Positions 1 to 12,092 of a stretch of 64,000 nucleotides of DNA are shown here, one piece after another. The translations under genes were made by a program, and so were the position numbers. This stretch comes from Strix aluco (taxonomy: Eukaryota; Chordata; Aves; Strigiformes; Strigidae). Under the pieces are notes generated by a model that ran no database searches, had not been told where the DNA came from, and saw only the letters and a list, made by a program, of their open reading frames with translations. The DNA lies in the NCBI RefSeq assembly GCF_031877795.1, contig NC_133943.1:11463001-11527000 (forward strand). Direction: 5' to 3'. Position 1 is the stretch's first letter; every line of letters begins with the position of its first letter.

Positions 1-405
1 GAGATAGGGAAGGTAATCATTGTAAAAGATTTTACTGAGAAAAGATCAACGATACGAGCAAGAGAAAAACTTTCAAACATACAACTTGACAGTATTTTGC
101 AAACATAAAGTGGCATTTTATAAAGAATCAACAGACTGGCAATGTAATTCTCAAATATATGGTGCAAATTAACAGTAACAAATGGGGCTCCCATTTTTGC
201 TTTGGTCAAAGCCCTCCCAAGGCCAGAGGAACAGAGCCAGACCACACGTGTGCTATGCTCCCAGAAAAAACAATCCATATGCAACCACTGCAACAGGCTG
301 TTTGCAGTGGTTTAAGCAGAGTATTAAGTATTAAGCAGAATTTTCACACTGGAAGTTATTCAGGTTCCTTCAAACCGTTAGACTTCATTTTTAAACACAA
401 CTCAG
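1..405. other. Sequence downstream of BNIP1
   Basis: AT-rich, with no exon, RNA gene or repeat that I can support. The next gene in this syntenic block in other vertebrates would be NKX2-5, which is not visible here. Confidence 0.5.
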
Positions 406-427
406 TTTACACAGATACAATAAATAG

Positions 428-433
428 TTTATT
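428..433 (-). terminator. BNIP1: Likely BNIP1 poly(A) signal
   Basis: AATAAA on the minus strand, about 430 nt past the stop. A GT-rich stretch (around 395-420) follows, as expected of a downstream element. Cleavage would fall near 405-415. Earlier AATAAA copies at about 779-793 could give a shorter 3'UTR. Confidence 0.6.
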
Positions 434-862
434 AACGGAATGTACGTGAGTTTCTCTCTTCCATCCTTTGTCTTACTCCCAGCACCTTACACACAGCCAA
501 AGCAGCTTCCAGTCCAAGCCAAGGACAAAAGCTAATTTCCAGGCAAAACGAAGAGAGGTTGAAAGTTAAGACTGGCATCTTTGAGTGCCTAGTTCTTCAA
601 GTGTTTGTCTGGTTCCCCAAACCTACAGGCAAATTGGTGTTTCTCCTTTCCACGCCTTGATCTACCTGCTCCTTCCCGACTTGTGCTTGTTTAAGCTCTT
701 CTTAGGCAGGTCACATGCTCCATGGGGACAGTATAAAGTCATGCCTGCTCTAACGCTCTTTCAGCTATTGCAATATCCCTTTATTGTTTTATTTAAAAGA
801 CCTACCCTTATTATGTCATCTCTTTTTGATCTTTTGTAATAGTTCACTTTAGCTTTGGAATT

Positions 863-1059
863 TTACAAAAATGGAAAGAGTCTCTTTTTCAAAATATAGA
901 GCACTGTGGCCAGGAATAAGGCAAGAGCGAGAAAGATGAGCATCTTGTCTGTCAGCTCCCTGCGATTGTACTTCGTTATTAGCTTTCGCCCCAGCTGAAT
1001 TGTCCCAGACATGGACTTAAATTCTTCATTTGCTTCCAGAATGGTTCGTGAAGAATTGG
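863..1059 (-). CDS. BNIP1: BNIP1 coding exon 6 (SNARE end, membrane anchor, stop)
   Basis: A 197-nt coding part with acceptor ATTTCAG and a TAA stop at 863-865. It encodes the second half of the SNARE helix (ANEEFKSMSGTIQLGRKLI), the tail anchor and the C terminus KKRLFPFL. The 3'UTR continues to lower coordinates. Confidence 0.96.
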
Positions 1060-4000
1060 CTGAAATTAAGGGGAAAAAAAATAAAAATCAGCTGATTGTG
1101 CTTCAAAAACACATGACAAAGGATAAAAGCATGTCATATTTGGCAATACAGAAAGTGCTTGTGAGATCCTTGTGGGTCAGACTGATTTATGGGCAAGACA
1201 AATGCAGACTGTGTTCTTGCAGAAGCTTTCAAAACTCAGTAATCCTGATGTGCTAAGGAAAAATGCAAAGCAAAGTAAGAGTACTGAATGGCTTAAAGGC
1301 CCCTGCATTCTGTTCCTGAATTTTTAATTTTTAGGTTACCAGATCAAATCTAGTTCACATTTTTTATGAACAAAGTCAATGCTACCTGAGAGCTTGCTGG
1401 AAGCAGAGTGAAATAAGAATGGTGCTAGAACCACCAGTTTAAGAGACAGAAATCACCATCACTATCAGCATCAGTTCTAGCAGCAGCAGGACAGGTCAAT
1501 ATTTGAATATATGAATTGCACAACGGAAACTGTTCCCCCAAGCCAGAGCAGTAAATCAGTGTGATTCAGATGGGGTTGCAGAAAGTGAAAAAGCAGCATG
1601 CAGCAGTAAGAGATCCTTAATTATTCAGCTCAAACAATTTAAACAGTTTTTAATAGTCATTTTTGACAAATTTTTTTTTTCTAATAAAAAAGAGAAAATC
1701 AGCTAGAGTAAAAGTGTGTTGATTGGTCTCAACTGAAGATGGAATTTGAGAATATGCCAAAACAGCAAGATGGAACATTGGTCCCTTTCAACTTCTCTTT
1801 CCCTGTAAGAAAAACAAGCAAACACCCCAAACTCATCAGTCTTCCTCCTTTCAAATTGCTAAATGAAAAGCTCAGGAGTCCCCCTTTTCTTATATTACAG
1901 AATGCATACCCTGTACAACACTGGTATATCACTCTATACTGAACTGATCAATTAAAGAAAGGTCAAACTCCAAGCATGTTGTCTGGTTCAGAAAACCAAG
2001 CATAATAGAAATATGTCTGTTATATTTTGCAAACCATTCTGTCCCATCTTAAAGAGGCATTTTGATCCAAGTGAAAAGAGAAAAACTGTTTCCCATCATT
2101 AACGGCAAAGCAGAGCTTCCCTGCTTCACAGCCACATATATTCACTGCATAGTAGGAAAGGACTTGCTCAGAAAAAAGGAAATTCTAACTACTGATTTGG
2201 AATTTGCAGCTGGGTTTTGTTAATGACCTTTGATAGTTTTTCCCTTGATGAACTCCAAGTGCTGTTCAGTCAGAAACAGAGTGAAAAAGTCTCTGCCAAA
2301 CTGTCTTTTTAATGGGAGAAGAAACATGCTACTTTTGCTTGAGCAAACCGTGCCCAGCTGCCACGCTCAGATGGGGGCAGAAAACAAGGAGGGCAAAAGT
2401 TGTGTTATTTATCCTCGTCTTTAAACTGTTCTCTCTTCTGCGCAAAAGCACAGCTAGTAAGAGGCCCAGGCAACACAGATCCAACTTCTAAATGCTTCAT
2501 GAATCATCAGTTCTGACAGGTCACTTGATTTATTGTCTTAGGAGTTGAAGCCAAAGAACTGGGTGAAATCTTGGTTTCACAGTCCCTGATGCACTGCTGA
2601 CAGAGCAAGTGACCTCGGGTTCAAGTCACTTGATCTCCTTGTCTCTTAGTCATCCCAGCTGGAGACTGGGTGAAAACAGTCTTCTGGCCATACTAAGTTT
2701 CCTCTGTGTATGGACTTGTACCTACGCTTTTATTTGCTCTGCTATTACCAAATGCATGCCAGCACAGTAACACCAAACATGCTCTTAGCACCATGTGAAC
2801 TCGCATCACTTTTACAATTGCTTTTATGTGAAACTAAAGGAAAAGCTCCTCACCCTGCCCCCTTTTCCTTTTTGTAATCATGAGACAGAAACTCCACAAA
2901 CAGCTCCATGCAACGTACATTATTATTTTCTGTTTATGTCCAACTGTTAGGGGAGTTCTGCTGGACAGCTCTTTAATTATCTTGTAGTAGGTTCTCCTAC
3001 AGCAAAGCAGGTTTCCACTATGCTCCACACCACATCAGTTTGCCTCTTCCTATCCTAACAGAACTGGCAAAAGATGCTTCAATCATCCAATCCATACCCA
3101 AACACCCCAATAACATCTGTACCTAGGGTTTGCACAGTCTCCTCGCTCTGCTGGACTTGCTGTGACATCATCCTGCTAATGCCCATCAGACTCTCTGTGA
3201 TGTTACTTGCACTCTCTGCCAGACTTTCTTTTGTAGTCTTCCTGAAAGGAAAAAAGTAAAGCAGGAAAGGATAAAATTATGCCTTTGGGTACAGCGGGGA
3301 AAATGCTGCTGCCAGGGATCTTAGAACTGAGCTTGGCACCAAACACCCCTGCCAATGTACAAAAGACACAACTAGTTTTTACTGCATAAGAAATAGAGAT
3401 TATCTTCACTAAACAATAAATAACCATCATAGAATATTAAAGCCATGAGACAAAACTGCTAGTGGCTCAGAATCTCACGAGGGCCCACATTTCACCACTT
3501 ATTCATCCATGACTGTACCACTTCATGAGCTGGTATGGAAACGCTGATACAAACCACCACTTTATTGCCCTGGGTATCCCATTTGTCACTTCATGATACT
3601 AAATACAACTTTAGTATTTAGATACAACTTTTCAATACAGAAATTATATAAGCTTATATAAGCTTATTTTGCACGTAAAAACAGCTTGTATAATGATCCA
3701 TTACTTGTTTATAATCCTGACTGGGATTAATGTAAAAAACGGACAGAAAAATATGAAGGCTAACTTATCCCCTCTTCCACTTAGACATGCCACACATGAA
3801 ATTATGTGAAATTATCAGAGTCTTTAACAGTTTAAATCTCCACAAAAGGTAAATGCACTCATAAAAGAAAAGCTATATTCCAGATACAATTAAATAACTT
3901 ACAAAAATTATATCACTCCCTTTTAAAACTAGTGAATATAGCATACACTGTTTAAATCTTAGATCGTACAGCGGGACAGTCTAATACCTTTGTCTTAAGG

Positions 4001-5192
4001 AGTCTCTTCCCTGCAGCAGTTGATCCTTCTCAGAGTTGTCGATAGCAATTTTACAAGCTAGATTTGCCTTTCTCCAAGCTGCCTGATTGCTGAAATCACA
4101 AGAGTACAATGTTGTAACACGATGGTAACACCTTGCAAGCAAAAACAATTTTCATAATGCAAACACCACTGTAACTGAGCACCCCAGAAACGTGCACGGA
4201 CTTTCTCTATATTACACCACGGACTAACATCGTCCTGCCATTTCTCGTAAGTGTATTGTTTATGGAGCAAGGGAAGAAGAAAACTGTGTCAGCTGTCAAA
4301 TGACAGACTCTCAAGCCATGTACTTACATGCTCAACCACTCAGAGGGACAGACCATGGTTAGGGACCCAAGACATGACAGAGAAAAGGAGAAAGGAGTCC
4401 TACCCTTTCCATCCTCTCTTGGTCTCGGGCAAAACAGCATCATGTCAGCAACTGTATTTGCAAAACAGGATCCGAAAGACGCTGTACAGAAGTCAGATTA
4501 TCTCTGGTGACAGGGGATGTGTGAACAGCACCGGCTGCCCGACCCACCTGAGCATTTGTTTCTTATGGTTTTCCACTTCCCGCAGCAAGGCTTGTTTCTC
4601 TGACTCTTTATCTTGCTCCTTCGCCATCTGTTCGAGCTCCTTTGGCGGAAAGCAGAAACACGAAAATCTGATCCAACAACTGCTGCCACCTGCAACTCGC
4701 ACACCCCAACCCCAGCCAGGGGGGTGAGTTAACAGCAGATTGAGCCGATAAATTAACACCCCCCAGCCAGGACTTCCCACCACCCCCACCTCACGGCGGC
4801 CGCCCCCCGGCAGCCCGAGGGCAGGCCGCACGGCGCGGGCCTGGAGCGAAGGCCGGTCACCGGAGCGGCCCCCGGCCGGGAGCCTCACCTGAATGCGGCC
4901 GCGGAGGTGGCGGAACTTCTCCTTCACGGCGGCGTTGAGCTCCGTGAGGGCGCTGAGCGGCCCCGGGCAGTCCCGGATGTCCTGGAAGACAACGGCCCGG
5001 TCAGCGCGGCCCGCGGCGGGCACGGCCCTGCCGGGGCTCCCCGCGCAAGGCGGCGGCCGCCCCGCAGCCTTCTCAGGGGGGACCCGCCGCGGGGCCGGGC
5101 GGCGGTACCTGCACGGCCGCCTTGATCTCCAGGTCGAACTTGACGATCTCCTGGTGGCAGACCCGCACCGGCACGCAGGCGGCCGCCGCCAT
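863..5192 (-). CDS. BNIP1: BNIP1 (SEC20), ER-resident SNARE, complete
   Basis: Six coding exons on the minus strand: 5109-5192, 4889-4981, 4548-4639, 3988-4089, 3123-3241 and 863-1059. All have GT-AG borders and the phases close, giving 687 nt and 228 aa, the same length as I recall for human BNIP1. The family protein is the Sec20 SNARE of the ER syntaxin-18 complex, which acts in Golgi-to-ER retrograde fusion and has links to apoptosis and mitophagy. Visible features: N-terminal helices (residues 1-90, with KEQDKESEKQ and ENHKKQML), a SNARE helix at about 130-195 (ESLMGISRMMSQQVQQSEE, then ANEEFKSM), a C-terminal membrane anchor at about 203-221 (LIFLALALFLATVLYI) and a short basic tail ending KKRLFPFL. 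There is no signal peptide, as expected for a tail-anchored protein. The start was chosen because MAAAACVPVRVCHQEIVKFD aligns with the vertebrate N terminus. Its neighbour CREBRF is upstream in the same orientation, as in other vertebrates. Confidence 0.97.
2575..2680 (+). repeat. Probable MIR SINE fragment in BNIP1 intron
   Basis: The stretch reading GTGACCTCGGGTTCAAGTCA followed by a CTTGATCTCC... segment resembles the MIR core and 3' region, with substitutions throughout. Recognised by eye only. It is an ancient, inactive fragment. Confidence 0.5.
3123..3241 (-). CDS. BNIP1: BNIP1 coding exon 5 (SNARE motif)
   Basis: A 119-nt exon with acceptor TTTCAG and donor GTACAG. It encodes KTTKESLAESASNITES, then LMGISRMMSQQVQQSEE, the first half of the SNARE helix. 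Confidence 0.95.
3988..4089 (-). CDS. BNIP1: BNIP1 coding exon 4
   Basis: A 102-nt exon with acceptor TTTCAG and donor GTATTA. It encodes NQAAWRKANLACKIAIDN and then EKDQLLQGRDSLRQR. The LLQGRDSLRQR stretch corresponds to the BH3-like region described for this family. Confidence 0.95.
4548..4639 (-). CDS. BNIP1: BNIP1 coding exon 3
   Basis: Ninety-two nt, ending after two bases of the Ser90 codon (AG). It encodes ELEQMAKEQDKESEK and ENHKKQML, a charged helical segment. Donor GTGGGT. Confidence 0.96.
4889..4981 (-). CDS. BNIP1: BNIP1 coding exon 2
   Basis: Thirty-one codons in phase 0, with acceptor CCAG and donor GTGAGG. It encodes DIRDCPGPLSALTELN followed by KEKFRHLRGRIQ. The preceding intron is only 127 nt. 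Confidence 0.96.
5109..5192 (-). CDS. BNIP1: BNIP1 coding exon 1
   Basis: Start codon at 5190-5192 (minus strand), 28 codons, followed by a GTACC donor. It encodes the N-terminal segment with the family motif QEIVKFDLEIK. The ATG lies inside a YY1-type motif and the exon sits in a CpG island. Confidence 0.96.
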
Positions 5193-5197
5193 CTTGG
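5185..5197 (-). promoter_or_regulatory. YY1-type site overlapping the BNIP1 start codon
   Basis: The minus strand reads CCAAGATGGCGGC, matching the YY1 consensus AANATGGCGGC with the initiator ATG inside it. This arrangement is known from a class of housekeeping promoters. Confidence 0.65.
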
Positions 5198-5350
5198 GAG
5201 GGGAGGGGGAGGCCGAGCCCCCGCCGCCGGCCCGCGGGCGCCCCCTGCGGGCACCGGGCAGCGCAGAGGCGGCGGCCGCTGCCCCGGGCCTTCTCTCGCC
5301 CGCTGCGGGAGGGGCCGCGGGCGCTGAACCGTCGCAGTAGGGCGAACGGC

Positions 5351-6155
5351 AGGCGGCCGTTCCGCGTTGAATAACGCGTATCGTGTGTCCCGAGTGCTGC
5401 CGGTATTACAGATGGTTTAGTTGTTCGGGTAGGCGAACGTCCCTTCGAGCCCCAGGTGACAGCACGAAGGGCGGTTTGTTGGCTGATGAGGGCCGAGGTG
5501 GGTCCCGTAGGCCTCGCGAGCTGAAAAAGGCCCGAAGCAGCACCTGCCACGACACCCGGGGGAAGCAGTGATAGCTCCGGGGCTGCACGGGCCTCAGAAC
5601 CTGAACGGTTTAAACCCGACAGACCTCCCACGGTTTCTGGGCAGACAGGCCTGGAGAGGCGCGGTCTCTGACCCTCAGCAGCAGGGAGGATGGCTGGTGT
5701 CAGTGCGAGGAAGCCGGGGAAACATGAGGTACCTTCTGTACCCCTGAAAGGAGGAAAGGGGAGGCAATGCAACGGCCCTTTTGCTTTTTCCACTAATTCC
5801 TCCCCTGGTGCCGTGTCTTCCCCCTCCAGCGCTCAGACCGCGCTGTGTGACAGACCAGCTTTGGACTAAGCTAGTAGGTGTGGAAGACGGAGACCACTTC
5901 CATGGCCACTGCAGAAAGCCAGTCAAAGGACCTGCTGGGCTGCAGTCCAGGTTGTCCGGATGGTCCCACCATGCTGACCCAGCAGCCTGGCAAGGCAGCG
6001 GTTATTATGAGTGCTCACCCAGGGCGGGGCAAAACAGGTTCTTTCCTTACCTAGCTATGATCCTCTCCAAAGGAAAGTTGCTGACAATACCAGGAGAGCG
6101 AGAGCATTTACTTCAAGGGAGCACATGCCCTTTGCTATCATTCCACAAACACAAC
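5351..6155. other. BNIP1-CREBRF intergenic interval
   Basis: About 0.8-0.9 kb between the CREBRF 3' end and the BNIP1 promoter. It is moderately GC-rich near BNIP1. I see no exon or repeat. Confidence 0.55.
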
Positions 6156-6159
6156 GATT

Positions 6160-9100
6160 CAAGATGATATTTCCTCCACAATTTTTATTTTAAATTACAA
6201 AGGATGTTGCATACATTGATGAATTTGTATCTGAATAGAAGTGCTAGGGATCAAGGGTGACAGAGTAAACAAAGTCAATAGTTCAATTGTGCCTCTTTTC
6301 AAAAAAATAAAAACTGCACAACTATTAACCAACATTAAACATTGCAACTCTTAACAGATCATGCTTTTAACAAGGTAAATTTATTTTCTAACAGAGACAA
6401 GACTTTCAGTAAGTTTTTCTGAGCTCCAGTTGGAAGTTGATTATAGAATATCAAGGACAGCATTACAATCATGACCCCAAGCATAGGCAGAACAGGATGC
6501 CATGTTTTGTTTAAAATGCTTTTTTTTTGCCTGTCAACCACCCATGTCCGCATGTGCCATCAGCCTTGAGAGTTCACTCAACCACAAATACTGAGCAGTA
6601 AGTTTTACTTGGACATAATCTAGGAGGATGGATGATGCAAACCAGAATGTATGAATATCCATCATTATAAGAAAGATTAATAAAATTAAGTGCTACTACT
6701 AGGTTCTGTTTCTTAAATGGAAGCTTTTGATAGGGCAGAGTGTGCTTTTGCCAATACCAAATCCAATCCAGGAGTTTTCCTTACAGTAGCTAGTTTACTC
6801 ACCCAAATTTGACTTACACAGATACTTGACTACAAAATATTTTTAACTCAAGAAAACCTCTGAACGCTGATATTATCTAAAAAGTTTGGAGTTTTATTTT
6901 TTTTTACGGAAAAAAAAAAAAAGTGTGGCTTAAAATAGCTCTGTCTCCACTTTTAACTCCACAGCTCATTAGAAAGACAATAAGTGCATAGTCAGTATTT
7001 GCTCTTGTGGAAGTTCATGAATGTCTAAGAGGCTGAGGATTATAATTCAGTGCGCACACACACCTTCTTATCATGCTAGAAGCATTGGGGGAAAAAACAT
7101 GGCATATTGTGAAATGTAAATTGTAGAAAGACAGAGACATTTTTGTATGCTGCAAAGAAGATATAACCTAAAAGTGCCATCTTTCATTAATGACATTTAA
7201 GAATCCCAATTTATGTTGGGAGATATTCAAGAGTGGTGTTTTCTCAACATACTAATGCCCTTAATATAGTTATTACAAGAAGAATCAGTCACTGAAGCAG
7301 TAACTGTTTGAAATGTACTTCACACGATCCCTGGGGTAAACAAAATAAACCTCAGCTGTGTGCAAGGCTGTGTCAATAAGCCAAGACCACATCTAGCAGC
7401 ACACTTAACTGGATAATTCCAACTGAAGCCTCCCAACTTAAAAAAGAAAATAAAATGATTAGGTGCATTCTTGAAATTCGGGTCTCAAGGCCAAATACAG
7501 ATCCCAACATTCACGGTACATAATTGGGCTATGCCTCAACAGAATTTCAGGAAGACTAGCAAGCACGTTTGAGGAACAGAATTGCATTTGCTATTTCTGC
7601 TGAAGGCAACTTGTATACAACCCTTTGAAGTTCTGATAAAACCTTTTAGAGCTTTAAAAAAACTGCTATCTTTAAATGATTTATGGAAAATAAAAGCACA
7701 TCCAGTCTTCATATTTTGTGAATAAGCTAACTGTTTTATTAATGAAGGCAAATATCAGATAAATATTAGGGGGGGATCTTTTTAAAATAAAATCAAAACT
7801 GACACCACTGTATTTCAGAAGTGTCTGGTTGCTTTTAGGTTAGTTAAAAGACCCTTCATCCATTTTAGATTTTTGTTTGTTTGCATTTTTTTTTAAAAAG
7901 ACCTTTTTCCTGGCCCTCTTAACATGGAAAAATGTCTATCTATAAAGAAATAGGAACTGAACACAGCTGAGCCTGACTCTCACATCAGCTTTACAGCAAT
8001 GCAACTTCATTAAATCACAATGATTTCAACTGGTATGATAAGAAAATCCAGCCCATCCACACATAAACATAGCTTTAGTAGTAAGTCTCTCTCTTCCAAA
8101 AAAAAGTACTCACCAAGTATCAGTAAATGTGTTCAATAAACCATAAAAGGAAGCGTTAGCAAAAGGGGTTTAGGGCTAAAAAACACCCTTCATGAGCACC
8201 CCCACATTTTGCAAGGCCATTCAAAAACTGGTCTTCCATATATAAATACAAAAGGACTACTATTGAGAGAAACTGAAATCAGATCTATCCAGACTTTCTT
8301 TAGGATGCTTTTATCAGTTCTGATTCAATTTCAGAAGGGTTAGGTTTCAGAGGGAATGAAAAACATTTAGTTCTAGATGTACAAGTAAGGCACAATATAA
8401 AGCCACATCATCATCTGTCATGAAGGAAGTAGGAAAGGACAAGAATCATACATGGTACAGTAGAACAAGCAGTCCATCAATTCAAAGTGTGGCACCTAAG
8501 TTCAGACTGACGAGATCTCAACAAGAGCAGTTATGACAGCATGCTTTTAATATGGAAACAAATTCTAGAGAATCCAGTGTATCAGAAAAAGGAAGAGCTT
8601 TTGTCTGTATTAAATCAAAAATGTGTAATTGTTTTTGGATATAGGATTAAAAGTGAATATTCACAATGCCTACACTCAAAAACAAACAAAAAAATCCAGG
8701 ACTTCATTAAGATCCACATACCATGTATGAACACTGAAAATCTTTAGAAAATGGTCTTCTCTAAAGATCATCCAAAAATGCATGCCACAATTGCAAAAAA
8801 CAGAACATGTACATTTGTTGGTTTTTATACCCTTATAAGATTTTTGTTTGTGATAAGTATACACTAAATGTATATATTTTAATGACACTAGAGGAAGCAG
8901 ATTGTTACTGGCATTAAAGTACAACCATTTCTAGACGGTTTAAATGCCACAGAGTCCCCTGGTTAAAATGTAAAGCTGCACAGCTTGCCTATGTCACCTT
9001 TATGATAAAGTTAAACCAGCAAAAGGTCTTATCTTTACTCTACATTTTACTGCCAGGTTTTATTTATATCAAGTATCGCTGCAGCATTCTGACCAGCCCA

Positions 9101-11976
9101 GAGTTAGCAGCAAGTGGCAGGAATCATATAAAACGCAGTTTTTTTTTTTTTTTTAAACAAAGTGCTTTTCTAAGATATACATACATATAAATAGGTACAA
9201 AATAAAGTGTCAACATTAAAAAGCTCAACTATTTAAAAGCTTTAACTTAAAATAATACATAGAAAACACTGAAATGCAAGGGTATGGAATTCACTAAAGA
9301 TTCAAAGTCTACTTTGAAATGCTAGACCAAAATCATATTCTGGTTTTCAGACAAAAATAAAAAGCTATAAAGTTGTATTTGCCCAGTATTTCTGAGCAGT
9401 AAAAAAGGGGCTTTTTAATACCTTGTCAGTTTAATTTGTCACAGAAGTTTTTATCCAATTGCAAAACTGCTCTCCATGTTTAGAAATGCTGCCTTGTCTA
9501 CACAGTTCGGATATAGTGTAAGAACCTCTCGTATCTGAGCAGTGCGTTAACACCATTCATGAGAAAGGAACAACGGTATTCAAATCTCGGTACAGACATG
9601 GCCTTAACTTCACAAGAGACATTCTTTGTCGGGATTTTACGGGCCGTATGCATCTCCGGAATAACTGCAACACTGGCAATAATTACAATAGGAATACATC
9701 TGACCCACTGTGGAAAGCAGCAGCCAACCCTCACCTCACCCTAACAACAGCAACAAAAACACCTGAAACAAAAACACCCACATTCCACTCAGATTTTGCA
9801 AGTCTTAAGTGGATTTACAAAGTTTTGCCTAAATTGCCCTGGGTATTTGTTCAGTCTCTTGTAGGAAAGACTTTCTGTACAGCTCAGTAGTGGTATTTTG
9901 GCCTCCTCCTCCCTTTGAGTCTTCCAAAATATTTAGATAAAAAGTAAGCTGTGTGCACACTCACAAGTATGTGGCAGGACTGCCACCTTCATCGGCCACT
10001 CTTACTGCACTACTACCAATTCACTTTTGTTTTTATAGTACAAGCTTGGATATAAAAATAATCTACTTATAAACAAAAAGGAATCACAGTACAAACAAAC
10101 TTAGACAAACTAGAAATGAAGTGGAGAAATTCCCCAAAGGGAGTGGGGAGAAAGCCTTCATGGACTTTTGCATTTTTTTTTCAGCAGCTACATTTGAAAA
10201 TATTTGGTATTTCTATTTTCAGTAAACAGTGTTTTGTCATCTTTAAATAGGGAGAGAAAGAACAGGGAGGAAAAGGGGGGGTCCATGAAACCAGAGAATG
10301 ATCTTGCCTTGAGATAAAGGACTTTCTCATCAAAGGCTAAAGCTTTTAATCTGTACGTTAACACTGACTACAAAGCCAACTCTTATTAGCAGAAGAGCAA
10401 ATAAGAACTGTGTGTTAATATTCCTCAATCATAGAAACTACTGAATTAACAAGAATAAGTCACATATAAGTTTGAAGAAGCTAGTTTCGAAATACCTGTA
10501 CAAAAATATAAAAGTCTATAAATTTTTTTTGTTTGTTTTGTTTGAAGCCTGTGTTGATCCTTGGAAACATCACATGCATAATAATACATCAACTGGAAAA
10601 GTGGCAACTAAGGAATTAGATATTTGTAGCTCTTTTTTCTCTTTACATATATACACATTACAATAAAAATAATTTTATTTTGGTTGTTTGGTGGAAGTAT
10701 ACTACAACAAGCTAAATATTTTTTTTTTTAAATTCTCAAAGTTGAAAACTATTTTACCAATAGCTTACTAAAATCCAAATATATTAAAATCTCCTACAGT
10801 AAGTGCAGAGAAAAAAGATTTAAAGACTCCGAGACGGCCACCAACTTATCTACCATGGAAGCGAACTACAAGAACAGCAAAATAATATTGTTATGTATGA
10901 ATGCTCCTTCTGTAGATAATTGGACCCAAACAAAAAAATTCACAGTTCAGTAAGATCCCTAACCCTGACCTTTAATTTTTTTTCTTTTTTTCATTTGTTT
11001 TTACATTCAGTACAGTATCATATAAGCTGTGCAAAACTTTACTTAGACTGGCAGTTCGCCATATCAGTTGCATTTGTCTTTGGTACAAAAATAAACAATC
11101 GCATTAATGTGCAAGTATTTGTTTTCTTCCGGCCAAAGTACCGAAATTGAGTTTTCTAGAGCCATCTTTTATACAATACATAGACTCTGTGGCATATATC
11201 TACATTTTCAACATATTCCTATATACATTCAAAAATTTTAAGAGCTGGAACAAATACATTAAAACCTATAATCTTACCATCTATACATCTTGGTTTTTCC
11301 CCTCAGGGTTTTCTTCATACAAAACTTTACCAGCTTATACTGATAGCTCTCCCCCCAAAATACAAGGCACAAAGAATATACTTTTTTTTTCTCTTGCTTG
11401 CACAGACATTTAAATACTATATTAAGCTCAGAAAATTAAAGTCTTATATGGCACACTAGCTCTAATGCCACGTGTGCTATGTACAAGTTAATGGTTGCAA
11501 AGAAAGCTTACCGGTTTTTAAGAACAAAAGAAAATCCAATTATTACAAAAACCCAAAAAACTCCCTAAATTGACAACTTTACCAAAAAAACGCTTCCTCT
11601 TATTTTTACTTGGAGCATAAACCTGTCACAATGTCTGGCATATGCTAGAAATTTTTACTAGCAAAAACATAGTTTTGCTTCTAAAACAAAAGTGATATAT
11701 TCTGGTCCTAGATAACTTCATTTTAAAAAGAATCCTCATTTCCGTATTTAAGCTTAAAGCAGCTTTGAAACTATCTGGTTTATGGTCCAAAAATGCTATT
11801 AAGCATTTTATATCATGCTTTGATTTGTTTTACTACATTGTTATTTAAAAACAATGGAACCCAATTGTAAGTGTTTACATAATGCTAAATTGACATGCAG
11901 ACCAGAATGCAATTTACAATGAAGTACTTGACAACACAGGTAGAATCTGACCGATGAGAATGGCTGAAGTCATGTC
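6160..11976 (-). other. CREBRF: CREBRF long 3'UTR
   Basis: About 5.8 kb of AT-rich sequence without a credible exon. It lies between the CREBRF stop and a strong poly(A) signal near 6184. CREBRF has a multi-kilobase 3'UTR in mammals, so the length fits. It holds many T/A runs (for example T16 at 9139-9154). Internal AATAAA copies on the minus strand could give shorter forms. The end point is inferred. Confidence 0.7.
6184..6189 (-). terminator. CREBRF: Likely distal CREBRF poly(A) signal
   Basis: AATAAA on the minus strand. It is followed about 35 nt downstream by a GT-rich run (GTTGTGTTTGTGG, near 6135-6150), the usual downstream element. Cleavage is expected near 6160. Confidence 0.65.
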
Positions 11977-12092
11977 TTAAACTTTTGACATTGGTATTCG
12001 TAGCCCTACAAGGCCACCGGTGGGGTCGCCTTCTGCAGTCTTCTCTAAAACTTGATTCACAAATTCTGATGTCTGTCCAGCTACAGGTAGTC
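11977..12092 (-). CDS. CREBRF: CREBRF last coding exon, residues 601-638
   Basis: A 116-nt coding part with acceptor TTTTTAG and a TAA stop at 11977-11979. It encodes [20 protein letters not shown], then the conserved C terminus [13 protein letters not shown]. Confidence 0.97.

Larger units (their letters stand above)
1060..3987 (-). other. BNIP1 introns 4 and 5
   Basis: Two introns, 1060-3122 and 3242-3987. Apart from a probable worn MIR piece at 2575-2680 they hold nothing I recognise, and the short open frames here show no family resemblance. Confidence 0.6.
4740..5350. promoter_or_regulatory. BNIP1: BNIP1 CpG-island promoter
   Basis: Very GC-rich and CpG-dense DNA covers exons 1-2 and about 150 bp upstream of the ATG. 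There is no TATA box. A CCTCCCCCTCCCCTCCC tract lies just before the start codon. The YY1-type site over the ATG suggests initiation close upstream and a short 5'UTR. Confidence 0.75.

Noticed and set aside
4493-5793. Long minus-strand frames (253 and 289 codons) across BNIP1 exons 1-3
   Set aside because: They read through real exons into introns. The spliced BNIP1 model explains the conserved pieces.
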